Source: JALZUE01 sp051251725 (GTDB taxonomy: Bacteria; Pseudomonadota; Gammaproteobacteria; Enterobacterales; Alteromonadaceae). Taken from it: DNA of 64,000 bases. Positions 26,191 through 36,205 of this stretch are shown here, in pieces. Position numbers and translations under genes: made by a program. The DNA lies in the NCBI GenBank assembly GCA_051251725.1, contig JBPOFN010000023.1:3266-67265 (forward strand), given 5' to 3'. The notes below the pieces were generated by a model. The model saw nothing but the letters and a program-made list of their open reading frames with translations. It had not been told where the DNA came from and did not search any database. Every line of letters starts with the position of its first letter. Within the stretch, counting starts at the first letter, position 1.

Positions 26191-28067
26191 ATGAAAAATA
26201 TCAAACTCAACCCCTTTCTTATTTTAGGGACAATGCTGTTAGCGAATAACTGTTTTGCTAATACCGAGCAGCCTAATATTCTATGGATTATTACCGATGA
26301 CCATCGCCCTGATTCTATTCAAGCATATAATCGAGCGACGACCGGTAAAAGTGAGGGCAGTTTAGGTTATGTTTCATCACCTAACATCGACCAACTGGCC
26401 AGCGAAGGGGTGTTATTCACGCAAGTATTTAATCAATCACCGGCGTGTGGGCCTTCTAGAACATCAATGCATTCAGGGCGTTATCCGTTTAGAAGCGGTA
26501 AATATGCCTGGGAGCATGTGCATCAAGAAACTGATTTTGCTAACCGACAGTGTCACAAAGTTTAAGAGATGCGGGTTACGGCACTGCAATTATTGGTAAA
26601 ACCCATCATGGCATCAGTGAGAAGTTTAAAGAAAAAAGTAATATTTTTGATTTTGAGCTCGAGTTTAATAAAGACTTACATAGACAAGGTTTTGGCGGTT
26701 TATATTCAACCGGCGCTTATGGTTTGATTGATGGTCTTTTACTACGCAAAGACGCAACCGAAACCGTTTTTTATCAAGATGGCAGTAAAAAAACGTATGT
26801 TTTATCTAAGCAGCACCGAGAATTAACGAGTGAAGAGCAGGCGATTAAAGATGGTGTTGAAGCCGAATTTGATATTTTAAGAGCTTATACACGGATTAAT
26901 AAAGGCCTGATTTTAGGTGGCGTTAACCCGCAACCAGCGGATAAAACCATTGATGCTCGCATCGTGGAAGAATTTACCAATTATTTAACCAATACAGAGC
27001 GTTCGTACAAAACCTTAGCAGGTAAAAAGGTTGCAGGTGCCGATTCTGATAAGCCATTATTTATCAACTTGGGTTTTCATTTACCCCATACGCCCATTTT
27101 ACCGCCGAAGAAATTTCGCGATCAATTTAAAGAGATAGAATATAAAGTGCCGGCCTTTGATAGTGATGAACTCTCGTCATTTTCATCGCAACAAATGCAG
27201 ATTTATCATGAGTCGAAAGCCGACACCATGAAGCCAGAAGACAAGCAGCAAGCCATTAGAGATTATTATGCTTTTACCGCTGTTGGTGATTCATTAATTG
27301 GTGAGGCGGTTGCTGAATTTAAAGCATATTCGAAAAAACAGGGCCGTGAATACTTAATTGTTTTTACCGTTGGCGATCATGGTTGGCACTTAGGCGAACA
27401 AGGCATGATGGCAAAATTTGGCTCGTGGAAACAATCACTTAATGGTGCGGTTATTGTTGTTGCTTCCGATAAGAAAAAGTATCCACCCGGTAAAGTTGTG
27501 CACAATTTGGTTGAATATGTTGATTTTGCCCCGACCATGATGGCGGCAGCTAATATTGATGTCGCGGATCAGCAATATGATTATTTAGATGGCTCAGATT
27601 TATATAATGTTGCCAATGATAAAAACTTTCGCCGCGATTATATTCTTGGTGAAATGAATTTAGTTTGTGGTCATCGTGCCTTTTTACGTAGTGAAGACTT
27701 TGCCTTTTCGATGCGCACTCGTGATAAACGAACGGTAGCGGTCGCCCCATTTTTAAATGATGACATAACTTGGGCATTAACAACTGAGCCATTAAAAGCG
27801 GATATGGCGCTGTATGACTTACGAAATGATCCGCTGGAAAGAAATAATGTCGCTTATTCTGCCGAATATATGGCATTGGCAAATTGGTTTCGTAATAAGT
27901 TAGGGAATATCGCCTTAGGTGATGGCCGCGTAGAAATGGACTGGTCGACAAAAAATAGCTACAACATCAGTAATTTCGCGGCTGGTTCTGACGATAAAAA
28001 AATTGAAATACCCGATGGTTTAGTGCCAGATAAAAACATTAAAAGCGTACAAAAACCTAATCGATAA
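26191..28067 (+). pseudogene. Exported sulfatase, interrupted by a single-base frameshift
   Basis: The start at 26191 gives a signal peptide ending CFANTE, the sulfatase N-terminal ILWIITDDHRPDS, and the signature CGPSRTSMHSGRYP whose Cys86 would become formylglycine. After ETDFAN (codon ending 26543) the frame runs into a stop at 26563-26565. The rest of the enzyme (SLRDAGYGTAIIGKTHHG, then DHGWHLGEQGMMAKFGSW) continues in the next frame to 28067. One extra C in AACC|GACAG at 26544-26545 would restore a 625-residue protein reading NPTVSQSLRDAG. The downstream DHGWHLGE block points to the iduronate-2-sulfatase-like group. Either a recent mutation or a sequencing error. No polysaccharide lyase, transporter or formylglycine-generating enzyme gene is near. 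Confidence 0.85.
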
Positions 28068-28129
28068 TTATTGATAAACCGCTTTTAAAATAACGCTTTT
28101 AGTTTCTGTCCAAGATAAGAGCATTATTT

Positions 28130-29296
28130 TTAGGCATCTCTTGGTAAACCTTTTTCGATTGAGCGTACTAATCGCGCCGTTAGTCGTTCATTTTTCTCAA
28201 CTAGCGGAATATGGTTTGTTAATGCTTGCTGCTTTTCAGCTTGTTGTTTAAGTGCCCAATTAATATGTTCGGCGACCATTTCACCGGCGCTAGTCAGTTT
28301 TTCTGATAACGCGTCGGCAACTTCGCTTGATGCTTTGGCGTTCCCTAATGCAATAGCGATATTACGTTGCCAGCAGTCAAAACCAATCCGGCGGATAGGT
28401 GAGCCTTCGGTATTGCGTAAGAAGGTTTTTTCATCCCAAGCAAACAAGGTTAATAATTCGATTTCATCAAAATTATTACGCGCTTGAAAATCATCTTCGG
28501 CGGATAATTTCGCAAACTTATTCCACGGACAAATTAACTGGCAATCGTCGCAACCATAAATGCGGTTACCCATCAGCGGACGAAATTCTTCCGGAATACT
28601 GCCGCGCAGTTCAATGGTCAAATAAGAAATACAGCGCCTAGCATCGACCACGTAAGGTTCAACAATGGCATTGGTTGGGCATATTTTTATACAAGCGACA
28701 CAGGTTCCGCATTCATTGGCTGGTTTGCTGTCGGTGGGTAATGGAATGTCGACCAATAATTCTCCGAGAAAAAACCAAGAACCCGCCTGCTTATTTAATA
28801 ATAATGAATGTTTACCGATCCAGCCTAAACCTGATTTTTCTGCCAGTGGTCGTTCTAAAATTGGCGCAGAATCAACAAAGGGGCGAAAGTTTAAAGTTTC
28901 ACAGTGCGCTGAAATTTTATCACCAAGCTGCTTTAAACGTTTACGGATCAGTTTGTGATAATCGCGCCCTAGCGCATAACGGCTAATAAAAGCGTGATCA
29001 GATTTTTTCAGAATTTTTGAAAATTTAGCCGCTTGCGGTAAATAATCCATACGCACGGAAATAGCGCGGATAGCGCCCGGTTGAATATCTGCCGGGCGAG
29101 CACGAGAGAGGCCGTGTTTCGCCATATAGTCCATGTCACCATGATAATCTTTTGCTAACCAGTCCAGTAATGCAGGTTCGTGCTCACTTAGATCGATATC
29201 ACTAATGCCGACTTCGGCAAAGCCAAGTTCTAAGCCCCAAACCTTGATTTTTTCAGCCAATGCTTGATAGTTAATGGTATTATTTTGACACGACAT
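28130..29296 (-). CDS. queG: Epoxyqueuosine reductase QueG
   Basis: 388 residues from the ATG at 29296. A longer frame from 29380 would overlap the divergent nnr gene and adds residues foreign to the family. Two [4Fe-4S] motifs are visible, CGTCVACIKICPTNAI and CDDCQLICPWN, with the cobalamin-binding N-terminal half (GFAEVGISD, DYHGDMDYM) and a C-terminal HEAT-like tail. It reduces epoxyqueuosine to queuosine in the anticodon of tRNAs. Start codons of queG and nnr are only about 24 nt apart, so their promoters must overlap or lie inside the opposite gene. Confidence 0.95.
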   Translation of the reverse strand: MSCQNNTINYQALAEKIKVWGLELGFAEVGISDIDLSEHEPALLDWLAKDYHGDMDYMAKHGLSRARPADIQPGAIRAISVRMDYLPQAAKFSKILKKSDHAFISRYALGRDYHKLIRKRLKQLGDKISAHCETLNFRPFVDSAPILERPLAEKSGLGWIGKHSLLLNKQAGSWFFLGELLVDIPLPTDSKPANECGTCVACIKICPTNAIVEPYVVDARRCISYLTIELRGSIPEEFRPLMGNRIYGCDDCQLICPWNKFAKLSAEDDFQARNNFDEIELLTLFAWDEKTFLRNTEGSPIRRIGFDCWQRNIAIALGNAKASSEVADALSEKLTSAGEMVAEHINWALKQQAEKQQALTNHIPLVEKNERLTARLVRSIEKGLPRDA

Positions 29297-29320
29297 TATT
29301 GGAAAACGAGCTAAGTGAAG

Positions 29321-30943
29321 ATGGTCGCTAGTGTAGCACAGCATGCTTTTACCGCTAAACAAGTTCTTGAGCACGAACAAGCCGTGGCAAAAAGTTTAGC
29401 GATTGATATGTATGCGTTAATGACGGCGGCAGGTTTAGCTGTCTTTAACGAAATTGTCGCCCTTGGCTTGCGGCGAAAAGCGATACTTATTTTGCTTGGT
29501 AAGGGTAATAATGGTGGTGACGGTTTAGTGGTTGCGCGCTTAGCATTAGCTGCGGGTTTTAAAGTTCAGTTGGTGTTTTTAACGCCGCCGACTGCGTTTA
29601 AAGGTGATGCTTTAAGTGCGTATCAAGACTTATGTCAACAATGTCCTAAGCATCCGCACTTAACGCTTAATCTGTTTTACGCTTGCGAGCACACACAGCA
29701 AAAGCCGCAAGGCCAAGATAAAAATTCGCCACCGTCATTATCAGAGCTGGTTAATTCGATTAATAGCTTTGCGCCTGAACTTGTCGTTGATGCCATCTTT
29801 GGTATCGGCTTTCGCGGAAGTTTACCGCCATTATCTGCGCAATTAATTACCTATGTTAATCAGCTACCAGTTATTCGAATTGCTGTTGATGTGCCATCGG
29901 GCGTTGATGCCACAACTGGGCACGTTAACAACATTGCCTTTGTGGCGAATATAACAATTAGTTTTATTGCGCAGAAACAAGGTTTGTATACCGGCGCTGC
30001 GGTTAATTATAGTGGTGAAATCAAGCTGAAAAAATTAGCGATGACCGCCGCTTTTTGTCAGCAAGTTTCAAGCACAGTGCGGTTGCAAACGTCGTTAGGT
30101 TTACCGCAAATACCAGCAAGGAAAATTTCAGCGCATAAAGGTGTTATTGGGTTATTATTGGCGATTGGCGGTAATCAAGGTCTGCCCGGGGCAATTCAAC
30201 TGGCCAGCCGTGCGGCACTTAGAGCCGGATCATCATTAGTTTCGGTGTTAAGTCATAAACAAAGCCAACAGATTATTCATGCAACACAAGCGGAATTAAT
30301 GATTGCTGGCAGCAGTGTTGACGATTTACAAATTGCTGGCGTTATTGAAAAAGCGAAAATGCTGATCATTGGTCCAGGTTTAGGTACAAATACTTGGGCC
30401 CAGGAAATTTTTAGTTATGCGCTAACGCGGGCAATAGCACTAAATAAATGGCTGGTGCTTGACGCAGATGGTTTGAATTTATTAAATAATGAATTCGCTG
30501 ATGGCTCAGCAGCAGATGTGCCGCAATATTATCAATGTTGGGTGTTAACACCACATCCGGGCGAAGCTGCGCGCTTATTAAATTGCTCGATTGCTGACAT
30601 TGAACAAGATAGGTTTGGCGCGGCTTGGCAAATCAGCCAAAAATACGGCGGTATTTGTGTTTTAAAAGGTGCGGGTAGCTTAATTACCGATGGTCAGCAA
30701 ACTTGGATTAATACTTCGGGTAATCCAAGTATGGCGTCAGGCGGTATGGGTGATGTCTTAAGTGGAATTATTGCTGCTCTTTTAATGCAATTTGATGATA
30801 AACTTTCGGCGGTAAGATTAGCGGTTTATATTCATGGCTTCATTGCCGATGGTATAGTCAGCGAACAAGGGCCGATTGGACTACTTGCCAGCGATATTAT
30901 TGCGCAATTACCTCGCTATTTAAAACCCTATACGGTTAAATAA
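29321..30943 (+). CDS. nnr: Bifunctional NAD(P)H-hydrate repair enzyme (epimerase/dehydratase)
   Basis: 540 residues from the ATG at 29321; a GTG lies two codons earlier. The N-terminal YjeF_N epimerase domain (about 1-225) has GKGNNGGDGLVVARL and the DAIFGIGFRG block. The C-terminal ribokinase-like dehydratase domain (about 245-540) has GPGLGTN, LTPHPGEAARLL and GGMGDVLSGIIAALL. Together they repair hydrated NADH/NADPH (NADHX), using ADP. It heads the nnr-tsaE-amiB-mutL-miaA-hfq series. Confidence 0.95.
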   Translation: MVASVAQHAFTAKQVLEHEQAVAKSLAIDMYALMTAAGLAVFNEIVALGLRRKAILILLGKGNNGGDGLVVARLALAAGFKVQLVFLTPPTAFKGDALSAYQDLCQQCPKHPHLTLNLFYACEHTQQKPQGQDKNSPPSLSELVNSINSFAPELVVDAIFGIGFRGSLPPLSAQLITYVNQLPVIRIAVDVPSGVDATTGHVNNIAFVANITISFIAQKQGLYTGAAVNYSGEIKLKKLAMTAAFCQQVSSTVRLQTSLGLPQIPARKISAHKGVIGLLLAIGGNQGLPGAIQLASRAALRAGSSLVSVLSHKQSQQIIHATQAELMIAGSSVDDLQIAGVIEKAKMLIIGPGLGTNTWAQEIFSYALTRAIALNKWLVLDADGLNLLNNEFADGSAADVPQYYQCWVLTPHPGEAARLLNCSIADIEQDRFGAAWQISQKYGGICVLKGAGSLITDGQQTWINTSGNPSMASGGMGDVLSGIIAALLMQFDDKLSAVRLAVYIHGFIADGIVSEQGPIGLLASDIIAQLPRYLKPYTVK

Positions 30944-31033
30944 AACGCTTACAAAACATTAGTTAAGCGAAAGAAAAATAAACCAAGACAATATTTTTTA
31001 CCAACACCGACATTAAGTAATTATAAAAATCAC

Positions 31034-31507
31034 ATGAATGAATTTTCAACATTGTTAGTCGACACCGAAGCGACAGTCGCTTTTGGTAAAACCTTAGCAT
31101 GCCATATTCAAACTTTAGACCGAGGTGTTATTACCTTTTTAAACGGCGATCTTGGTGCGGGAAAAACTACGTTAACGCGCGGTTTTGTGCAAGGAATGGG
31201 ACATCAAGGGCATGTAAAGAGCCCGACTTATACCTTAGTTGAACCTTATGAGTTGGCATCTTGGCAAGTGTATCATTTTGATTTATATCGCTTGGCTGAC
31301 CCGGAAGAATTGGAATATATGGGCATTCGTGATTATTTCGGTGAAAAATGCTGTTCGTTTATTGAGTGGCCTGAAAAAGGTAAGGGAATATTACCAAGTG
31401 CTGATCTTATTATTAACTTAGCGTATAGTGATGAGCAACGTTACTTGACCATTCAAGCGGAATCAGCTTTCGGTCAGCAAGTTATTTCATTATTAGCTAA
31501 AGGGTAA
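31034..31507 (+). CDS. tsaE: tRNA t6A biosynthesis ATPase TsaE
   Basis: 157 residues, the usual size. The Walker A motif GDLGAGKTT is near residue 40, SPTYTLVEPYE follows, and the acidic VYHFDLYRL block is the Walker B region. TsaE is the ATPase that, with TsaB and TsaD, makes N6-threonylcarbamoyladenosine in ANN-decoding tRNAs. It ends 11 nt before amiB and is co-transcribed with it. Confidence 0.95.
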   Translation: MNEFSTLLVDTEATVAFGKTLACHIQTLDRGVITFLNGDLGAGKTTLTRGFVQGMGHQGHVKSPTYTLVEPYELASWQVYHFDLYRLADPEELEYMGIRDYFGEKCCSFIEWPEKGKGILPSADLIINLAYSDEQRYLTIQAESAFGQQVISLLAKG

Positions 31508-31518
31508 ACAACACGGCG

Positions 31519-32859
31519 ATGTCTTGGTTAAAATTAAGTCGACAATCAATTGCTTTTTTCATCACTTTTTTTGCCATTAATTTTCATGTCAATGCAGCAA
31601 ATAGTATTGATGGCTTGCGGGTTTGGCCGGCACCTGAAAATACGCGTGTTGTTTTTGACTTAAAAAATACGCCAGAATATAAATATTTTACCTTAAGTAA
31701 GCCCGAGCGCTTAGTGATTGATTTTGAAAATACTCAAAATTCTGTTTCGTTAACTAATGCCGCTGACCAAGACACTCGTATTGGTAAAATTCGTACTAGC
31801 ACCTCAAAAAGCAAAGGCACAACCCGCTTAGTATTAGAACTCACTCAAACTTATAAACTTACCGTTTTTCCGCTCGCACCTGCAGGCCAGTATGGCAATC
31901 GCTTGGTGATAGATCTTTATGATAAAGAAACGGTTAAAGCCAAGCCACAAGTTAAAATTGAACAAAGTCAGCAAAGTTTTCAAAGCCAAAAACGCGATAT
32001 TATCATAGGTATTGATGCCGGTCATGGCGGCGAAGATCCCGGTTCTATTGGCCCACGAGGCACTTACGAAAAACGGGTGAATTTAGCGATCGCGAAAAAG
32101 TTACAAAGTTTGATTAATAGCGAAAAAGGTATGAAGGCAGTCATGATCCGCTCGGGCGATTATTATGTCGATCTTGACCGCCGCACTGAACTTGCTCGTA
32201 AGGAAGAAGTCGACTTTTTAATTTCGATTCACGCTGATGCTTTTCATACATCCCAGCCGAGTGGCGCTTCTGTTTGGGTCGTTTCAAATAAACGCGCAGA
32301 ATCTGAATTAGCACGCTGGCTTGATAATCGCCAACGTAACTCTGAATTATTAGGCGGTGGCGGCGGTGTTATTAAATCGACCAACGATGATAATTTAGCA
32401 AAAACCTTGGCAGATATGAGCCGCGAACATTCTTTAGATGTCAGTATTGGCGTTTCTAAAAATGTCATCTCGCACATGCAAAAAGTTACCAAAATGCATA
32501 AAAAAACCACCCAGTATAAAAGTTTAGCTGTGTTGAAGTCGTCTGATATTCCTTCAATTTTGGTCGAAACCGGTTTTATTTCTAACCATACCGAAGAGCG
32601 CAATCTTACTTCGAGTAGCCACCAAACTAAATTGGCAAAAGCGATTCACGGCGGTATTAAAAATTATTTCTTAGAACACCCATTATCAGGCAGTTATTTT
32701 GCATCGATTGGCTTTAGAAAACATAAAGTCAGTAATGGCGAGTCGCTGTCGGTATTAGCAAAGCGCTACAATGTTTCTATTTCGCAACTAAAAGCGGTTA
32801 ATAATCTTAATTCCAATATGGTTCGTATTGGCCAAACGCTGAAAATTCCAAGAGCTTAA
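31519..32859 (+). CDS. amiB: N-acetylmuramoyl-L-alanine amidase (AmiB type)
   Basis: 446 residues: signal peptide (ends NVNAAN), an AMIN domain for septal localisation (about 30-130), a zinc Amidase_3 domain (about 160-385) with IGIDAGHGGEDPG (His ligand), EKRVNLA (Glu ligand), SIHADAF (His ligand) and the catalytic Glu in ILVETGFISN, and a C-terminal LysM peptidoglycan-binding motif (HKVSNGESLSVLAKRYNVS). It splits septal peptidoglycan during daughter-cell separation and is the expected target of EnvC encoded at 2544-3686. It is followed 5 nt later by mutL. Confidence 0.95.
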   Translation: MSWLKLSRQSIAFFITFFAINFHVNAANSIDGLRVWPAPENTRVVFDLKNTPEYKYFTLSKPERLVIDFENTQNSVSLTNAADQDTRIGKIRTSTSKSKGTTRLVLELTQTYKLTVFPLAPAGQYGNRLVIDLYDKETVKAKPQVKIEQSQQSFQSQKRDIIIGIDAGHGGEDPGSIGPRGTYEKRVNLAIAKKLQSLINSEKGMKAVMIRSGDYYVDLDRRTELARKEEVDFLISIHADAFHTSQPSGASVWVVSNKRAESELARWLDNRQRNSELLGGGGGVIKSTNDDNLAKTLADMSREHSLDVSIGVSKNVISHMQKVTKMHKKTTQYKSLAVLKSSDIPSILVETGFISNHTEERNLTSSSHQTKLAKAIHGGIKNYFLEHPLSGSYFASIGFRKHKVSNGESLSVLAKRYNVSISQLKAVNNLNSNMVRIGQTLKIPRA

Positions 32860-32864
32860 CGATC

Positions 32865-34826
32865 ATGTCCATTGCTATCTTACCGGCGCGCCTTGCGAAC
32901 CAAATCGCGGCTGGTGAAGTTGTTGAGCGTCCCGCCTCAGTTATTAAAGAACTAGTTGAAAATAGTATTGATGCTGGCGCAACGCGGATCCAAATTGATA
33001 TTGAAAAAGGTGGCGCGAAACGTATTCGCATTACTGATAATGGCTCGGGTATTGTTAAAGACGAATTAACCTTAGCGCTGAGCCGACATGCGACCAGTAA
33101 AATTCATAACCTTGATGACTTAGAAGCAATTAGCAGCTTAGGATTTCGCGGTGAAGCACTTGCCAGTATTAGCTCGGTTGCCCGTTTAACCTTAACGTCT
33201 AAGCCACCTGAGCAAGAAGCCGCTTGGCAAGCTTATGCTGAAGGTCGTGATATGTCGGTGCAAATTCAGCCGGCTGCTCATCCTGACGGTACGACGATTG
33301 ATGTTTGTGATTTGTTTTTTAATACCCCTGCGAGGCGTAAATTTTTACGCACTGAAAAAACAGAATTTGCTCATATTGAAGAAGTGATCAAACGCATTGC
33401 CTTAGCGAATTTTTCCGTTACTTTTGTCTTAAATCATAATCATAAAATGGTGAAAACCTATCGCGCGGTGCAAAGCAAAGCACAATATGTCAAACGTATT
33501 GCGGCGGTTTGCGGGCAAAGTTTTGTTAATAATGCCATTGCCATTGACTGCCAACACGACGATATTCATTTGTGGGGCTGGATTGCGAGCCCGAGTTACA
33601 CCCGCAAGCAAAATGATTTGTGTTATAGCTATGTAAATAATCGCATGATGCGTGATAAATTAATTAATCACGCCATTCGTCAAGCATACGGCGAGTTTAT
33701 CGGCAACGATGTTTATTCCGCCTTTGTGTTGTTTTTATCGTTAGACTTTAAAGAAGTGGATGTTAATGTTCATCCGGCCAAACACGAAGTACGTTTTCAT
33801 CAAGGGCGCTATGTTCATGATTTTATTTATTCAGTTTGTCATAAAGCATTAACCGAACATTGTGTCAGTGGCGAACTAATTGCTGCACCTGACGCTGAGC
33901 CGGATATTCGCTATCAAAATGCTCAAGTGCCAGCGCAAGACCGCGATTATATTCAGCCATTACAAAAAGTTGCTGAGCATACAAGGTCACAATATCAAGC
34001 GGCTAGTACGGGAACGGATAGTTACGATACTCGGCAGGCAAACGAAAATTATAACTTGAGTGGGGGCAGTCATACGCAAGCTCACACTCAGGTTGGTAAC
34101 GGTTATCAAACTTCGTATCAGCGGCCACCACAACCGTCTACTAAAGCAATCGGCCAAGCGTCACAAAATTATCAGCAGTTAATGACGGCAAGTGCTACTG
34201 AACAGGCCGCGCCATTAGTTGACCAGCATACTAAGCTACAACTGCTTGCTGTTCATCAAGAGCAATATCTGACTTTTTTAGCGGCAGAGGAATTAAAGTT
34301 ATGTGCGATTGTGCCATTAGCGAAAGCAGCACAAGTTCATAAAATAGCCCATAACTGGCAGCAAGGATTAACCTCACAACCCTTGTTGTTGCCAGTGAAA
34401 ATAAAACTCACGGTGACACAAGTACAGCAAGTGGTGGCATTTCAGGCAATCTTGCAACAATCAGGTATTCATATCAATGTTGATCATGGTTATGGCCAAA
34501 TTCGTCAGTTTCCAGCCTTGTTAAGATGTCAAGATGTGACTCGTTCTTTTGAACAAATTCTTAATTATTTTAATGACATAGCGTCGATAGAAACGCTTGA
34601 ACTTGATGCTTGGCTAGACTTTCTCGCCGGGCTTTCTTTACCGACGAAATATACCTTTAGCGAGGCTCAGCAATACTGGCGTGAATTAAATAATCAAGCG
34701 AGATCGCAATTAAAACAGCTATTAGAGTTGAATTCGGTGGTTGTTGACCTTACTTCTTCATTAAAGCAATTGCCAGTAGGTGCCGATAACAATTTTGGTC
34801 ACAATGCTGACAATGAAAGCCGATAG
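32865..34826 (+). CDS. mutL: DNA mismatch repair protein MutL
   Basis: 653 residues. The N-terminal GHKL ATPase (about 1-330) has ELVENSIDAGAT, DNGSGI, SLGFRGEALASI and VNVHPAKHEVRF. A Gln/Tyr-rich flexible linker (about 345-450) leads to the C-terminal dimerisation domain (about 465-640). No QX2(L/I)X2P or DQHAX2E endonuclease motif is evident, as in methyl-directed MutL of gammaproteobacteria; DQHTKLQL marks the start of the C-terminal domain. It couples MutS recognition to MutH incision. It starts 5 nt after amiB. Confidence 0.96.
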   Translation: MSIAILPARLANQIAAGEVVERPASVIKELVENSIDAGATRIQIDIEKGGAKRIRITDNGSGIVKDELTLALSRHATSKIHNLDDLEAISSLGFRGEALASISSVARLTLTSKPPEQEAAWQAYAEGRDMSVQIQPAAHPDGTTIDVCDLFFNTPARRKFLRTEKTEFAHIEEVIKRIALANFSVTFVLNHNHKMVKTYRAVQSKAQYVKRIAAVCGQSFVNNAIAIDCQHDDIHLWGWIASPSYTRKQNDLCYSYVNNRMMRDKLINHAIRQAYGEFIGNDVYSAFVLFLSLDFKEVDVNVHPAKHEVRFHQGRYVHDFIYSVCHKALTEHCVSGELIAAPDAEPDIRYQNAQVPAQDRDYIQPLQKVAEHTRSQYQAASTGTDSYDTRQANENYNLSGGSHTQAHTQVGNGYQTSYQRPPQPSTKAIGQASQNYQQLMTASATEQAAPLVDQHTKLQLLAVHQEQYLTFLAAEELKLCAIVPLAKAAQVHKIAHNWQQGLTSQPLLLPVKIKLTVTQVQQVVAFQAILQQSGIHINVDHGYGQIRQFPALLRCQDVTRSFEQILNYFNDIASIETLELDAWLDFLAGLSLPTKYTFSEAQQYWRELNNQARSQLKQLLELNSVVVDLTSSLKQLPVGADNNFGHNADNESR

Positions 34827-34886
34827 TATTTTTATGATACTGAGCCAAATCCCTTAACCAGCGTTTTATTTTCCCGGAGTATTTTT

Positions 34887-35840
34887 TTGTTTGCTGATGA
34901 AAACCAGTTAGCGCCAGAGCGTCTTCCTCCTGTTATTTGCTTAATGGGCCCGACGGCTTCCGGAAAAACAGCACTAGCGATGGCGTTATACGATAACTTA
35001 CCGTGCGATATTATTAGTGTAGATTCTGCTCTAGTATTTAAAGGTATGGATATTGGCACTGCGAAACCAACGGCGCAAGAGCTGGAAAAATATCCGCATC
35101 GATTAATTGACTTAATTGATCCGGCGCAAAGTTATTCCGCGGCTGATTTTTGTAAAGATGCATTAAGGGAAATTGCTGAAATACAAGCGCGCGGCCGTAT
35201 TCCGTTATTGGTTGGCGGCACTATGATGTATTTTAAAAGCTTAATCGAAGGCATTTCTCCTTTACCGGAAGCGGATGCATCGATTAGAAAACAAATTGAA
35301 AGTGAAGCGGCAGCACTTGGCTGGGCGGCAATGCATGAACAGTTAGAAGTGTTTGATCCGGTTTCTGCCAAGCGTATACATCAGAATGACCCACAACGTT
35401 TAACGCGGGCGATTGAAGTTTATCGACTGACGGGTAAATCGTTAACGGAACTTACCGAAATTAAAGGTAAAAAACTTGGTGGTGATGTTATTCAACTAGC
35501 TATAACGCCAAGTGATCGTAAAACCTTGCATCAACGTATTGAACAACGCTTTGATATTATGATGCAGCAAGGTTTTGAGCAAGAAGTGGTTAAATTAAAA
35601 CAGCGGCCAGATTTACACGAAAATTTACCATCAATTAGATGTGTTGGTTATCGTCAAATGTGGCAATATCTTAATAATGAATTTTCTTATGATGAAATGA
35701 TCTTCAAAGGTGTCTGTGCTACTAGACAATTAGCAAAACGTCAGTTAACTTGGTTACGTAGTTGGCCAAATTTAACTTGGCTGGACATGGAAGATGAAAC
35801 TAATTTGCAACAAGTCTTGTCTATAGTGAGCAAACTATAA
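34887..35840 (+). CDS. miaA: tRNA dimethylallyltransferase MiaA
   Basis: 317 residues. The P-loop GPTASGKTALA lies near residue 20, SVDSALVFKGMDIGTAKP and GGTMMYFKSL follow, and the C-terminus has CVGYRQMWQYL and CATRQLAKRQLTWLR. It adds a dimethylallyl group to A37 of UNN-reading tRNAs. The start is a TTG at 34887 with a GGAG box 8 nt upstream. The next in-frame ATG lies inside the P-loop region, so TTG must be right or initiation is still further upstream. It precedes hfq, the conserved order. Confidence 0.95.
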   Translation: MFADENQLAPERLPPVICLMGPTASGKTALAMALYDNLPCDIISVDSALVFKGMDIGTAKPTAQELEKYPHRLIDLIDPAQSYSAADFCKDALREIAEIQARGRIPLLVGGTMMYFKSLIEGISPLPEADASIRKQIESEAAALGWAAMHEQLEVFDPVSAKRIHQNDPQRLTRAIEVYRLTGKSLTELTEIKGKKLGGDVIQLAITPSDRKTLHQRIEQRFDIMMQQGFEQEVVKLKQRPDLHENLPSIRCVGYRQMWQYLNNEFSYDEMIFKGVCATRQLAKRQLTWLRSWPNLTWLDMEDETNLQQVLSIVSKL

Positions 35841-35849
35841 ACATTTGTG

Positions 35850-35855
35850 TATAAT
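35850..35855 (+). promoter_or_regulatory. Candidate -10 element upstream of hfq
   Basis: A perfect TATAAT (35850-35855) lies 65 nt before hfq. No good -35 sits at the right spacing, so this is a weak promoter call; hfq is likely also read from upstream. Confidence 0.3.
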
Positions 35856-35920
35856 TAGGTAGTAAACATCTAAATTGAAAAGAATAATTATTTTCTAACA
35901 ATAACAAAAGGGGCCGAAAT

Positions 35921-36172
35921 ATGGCAAAGGGGCAATCGTTACAAGACCCGTTTTTGAATGCTTTACGTCGTGATCGCATTCCGGTAGCAATTTATCTAGT
36001 AAACGGTATTAAATTACAAGGACAAGTTGAGTCTTTTGATCAATTTGTTATTTTATTAAAAAACACGGTTAGCCAAATGGTATATAAGCATGCCATCTCA
36101 ACTGTAGTGCCTGCTCGCGCAGTACAAACACAACCGGTTGCAGGTAGCTTTAATCAGGATCCTGAGGAATAA
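35921..36172 (+). CDS. hfq: RNA chaperone Hfq
   Basis: 83 residues. The Sm1 motif region (LQDPFLNALRRDRIPVAIYL) and Sm2 motif (MVYKHAIST) are intact, with KLQGQVESFDQFVILL between them. It forms a hexamer that pairs small RNAs with mRNAs. The C-terminal tail is short (about 15 residues after VVPA) compared with the 102-residue E. coli protein, as is usual in this order. It lies between miaA and hflX. Confidence 0.97.
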   Translation: MAKGQSLQDPFLNALRRDRIPVAIYLVNGIKLQGQVESFDQFVILLKNTVSQMVYKHAISTVVPARAVQTQPVAGSFNQDPEE

Positions 36173-36205
36173 TGCAGGTAGATTCTTCCTTAAGGAGATG
36201 CTCAT

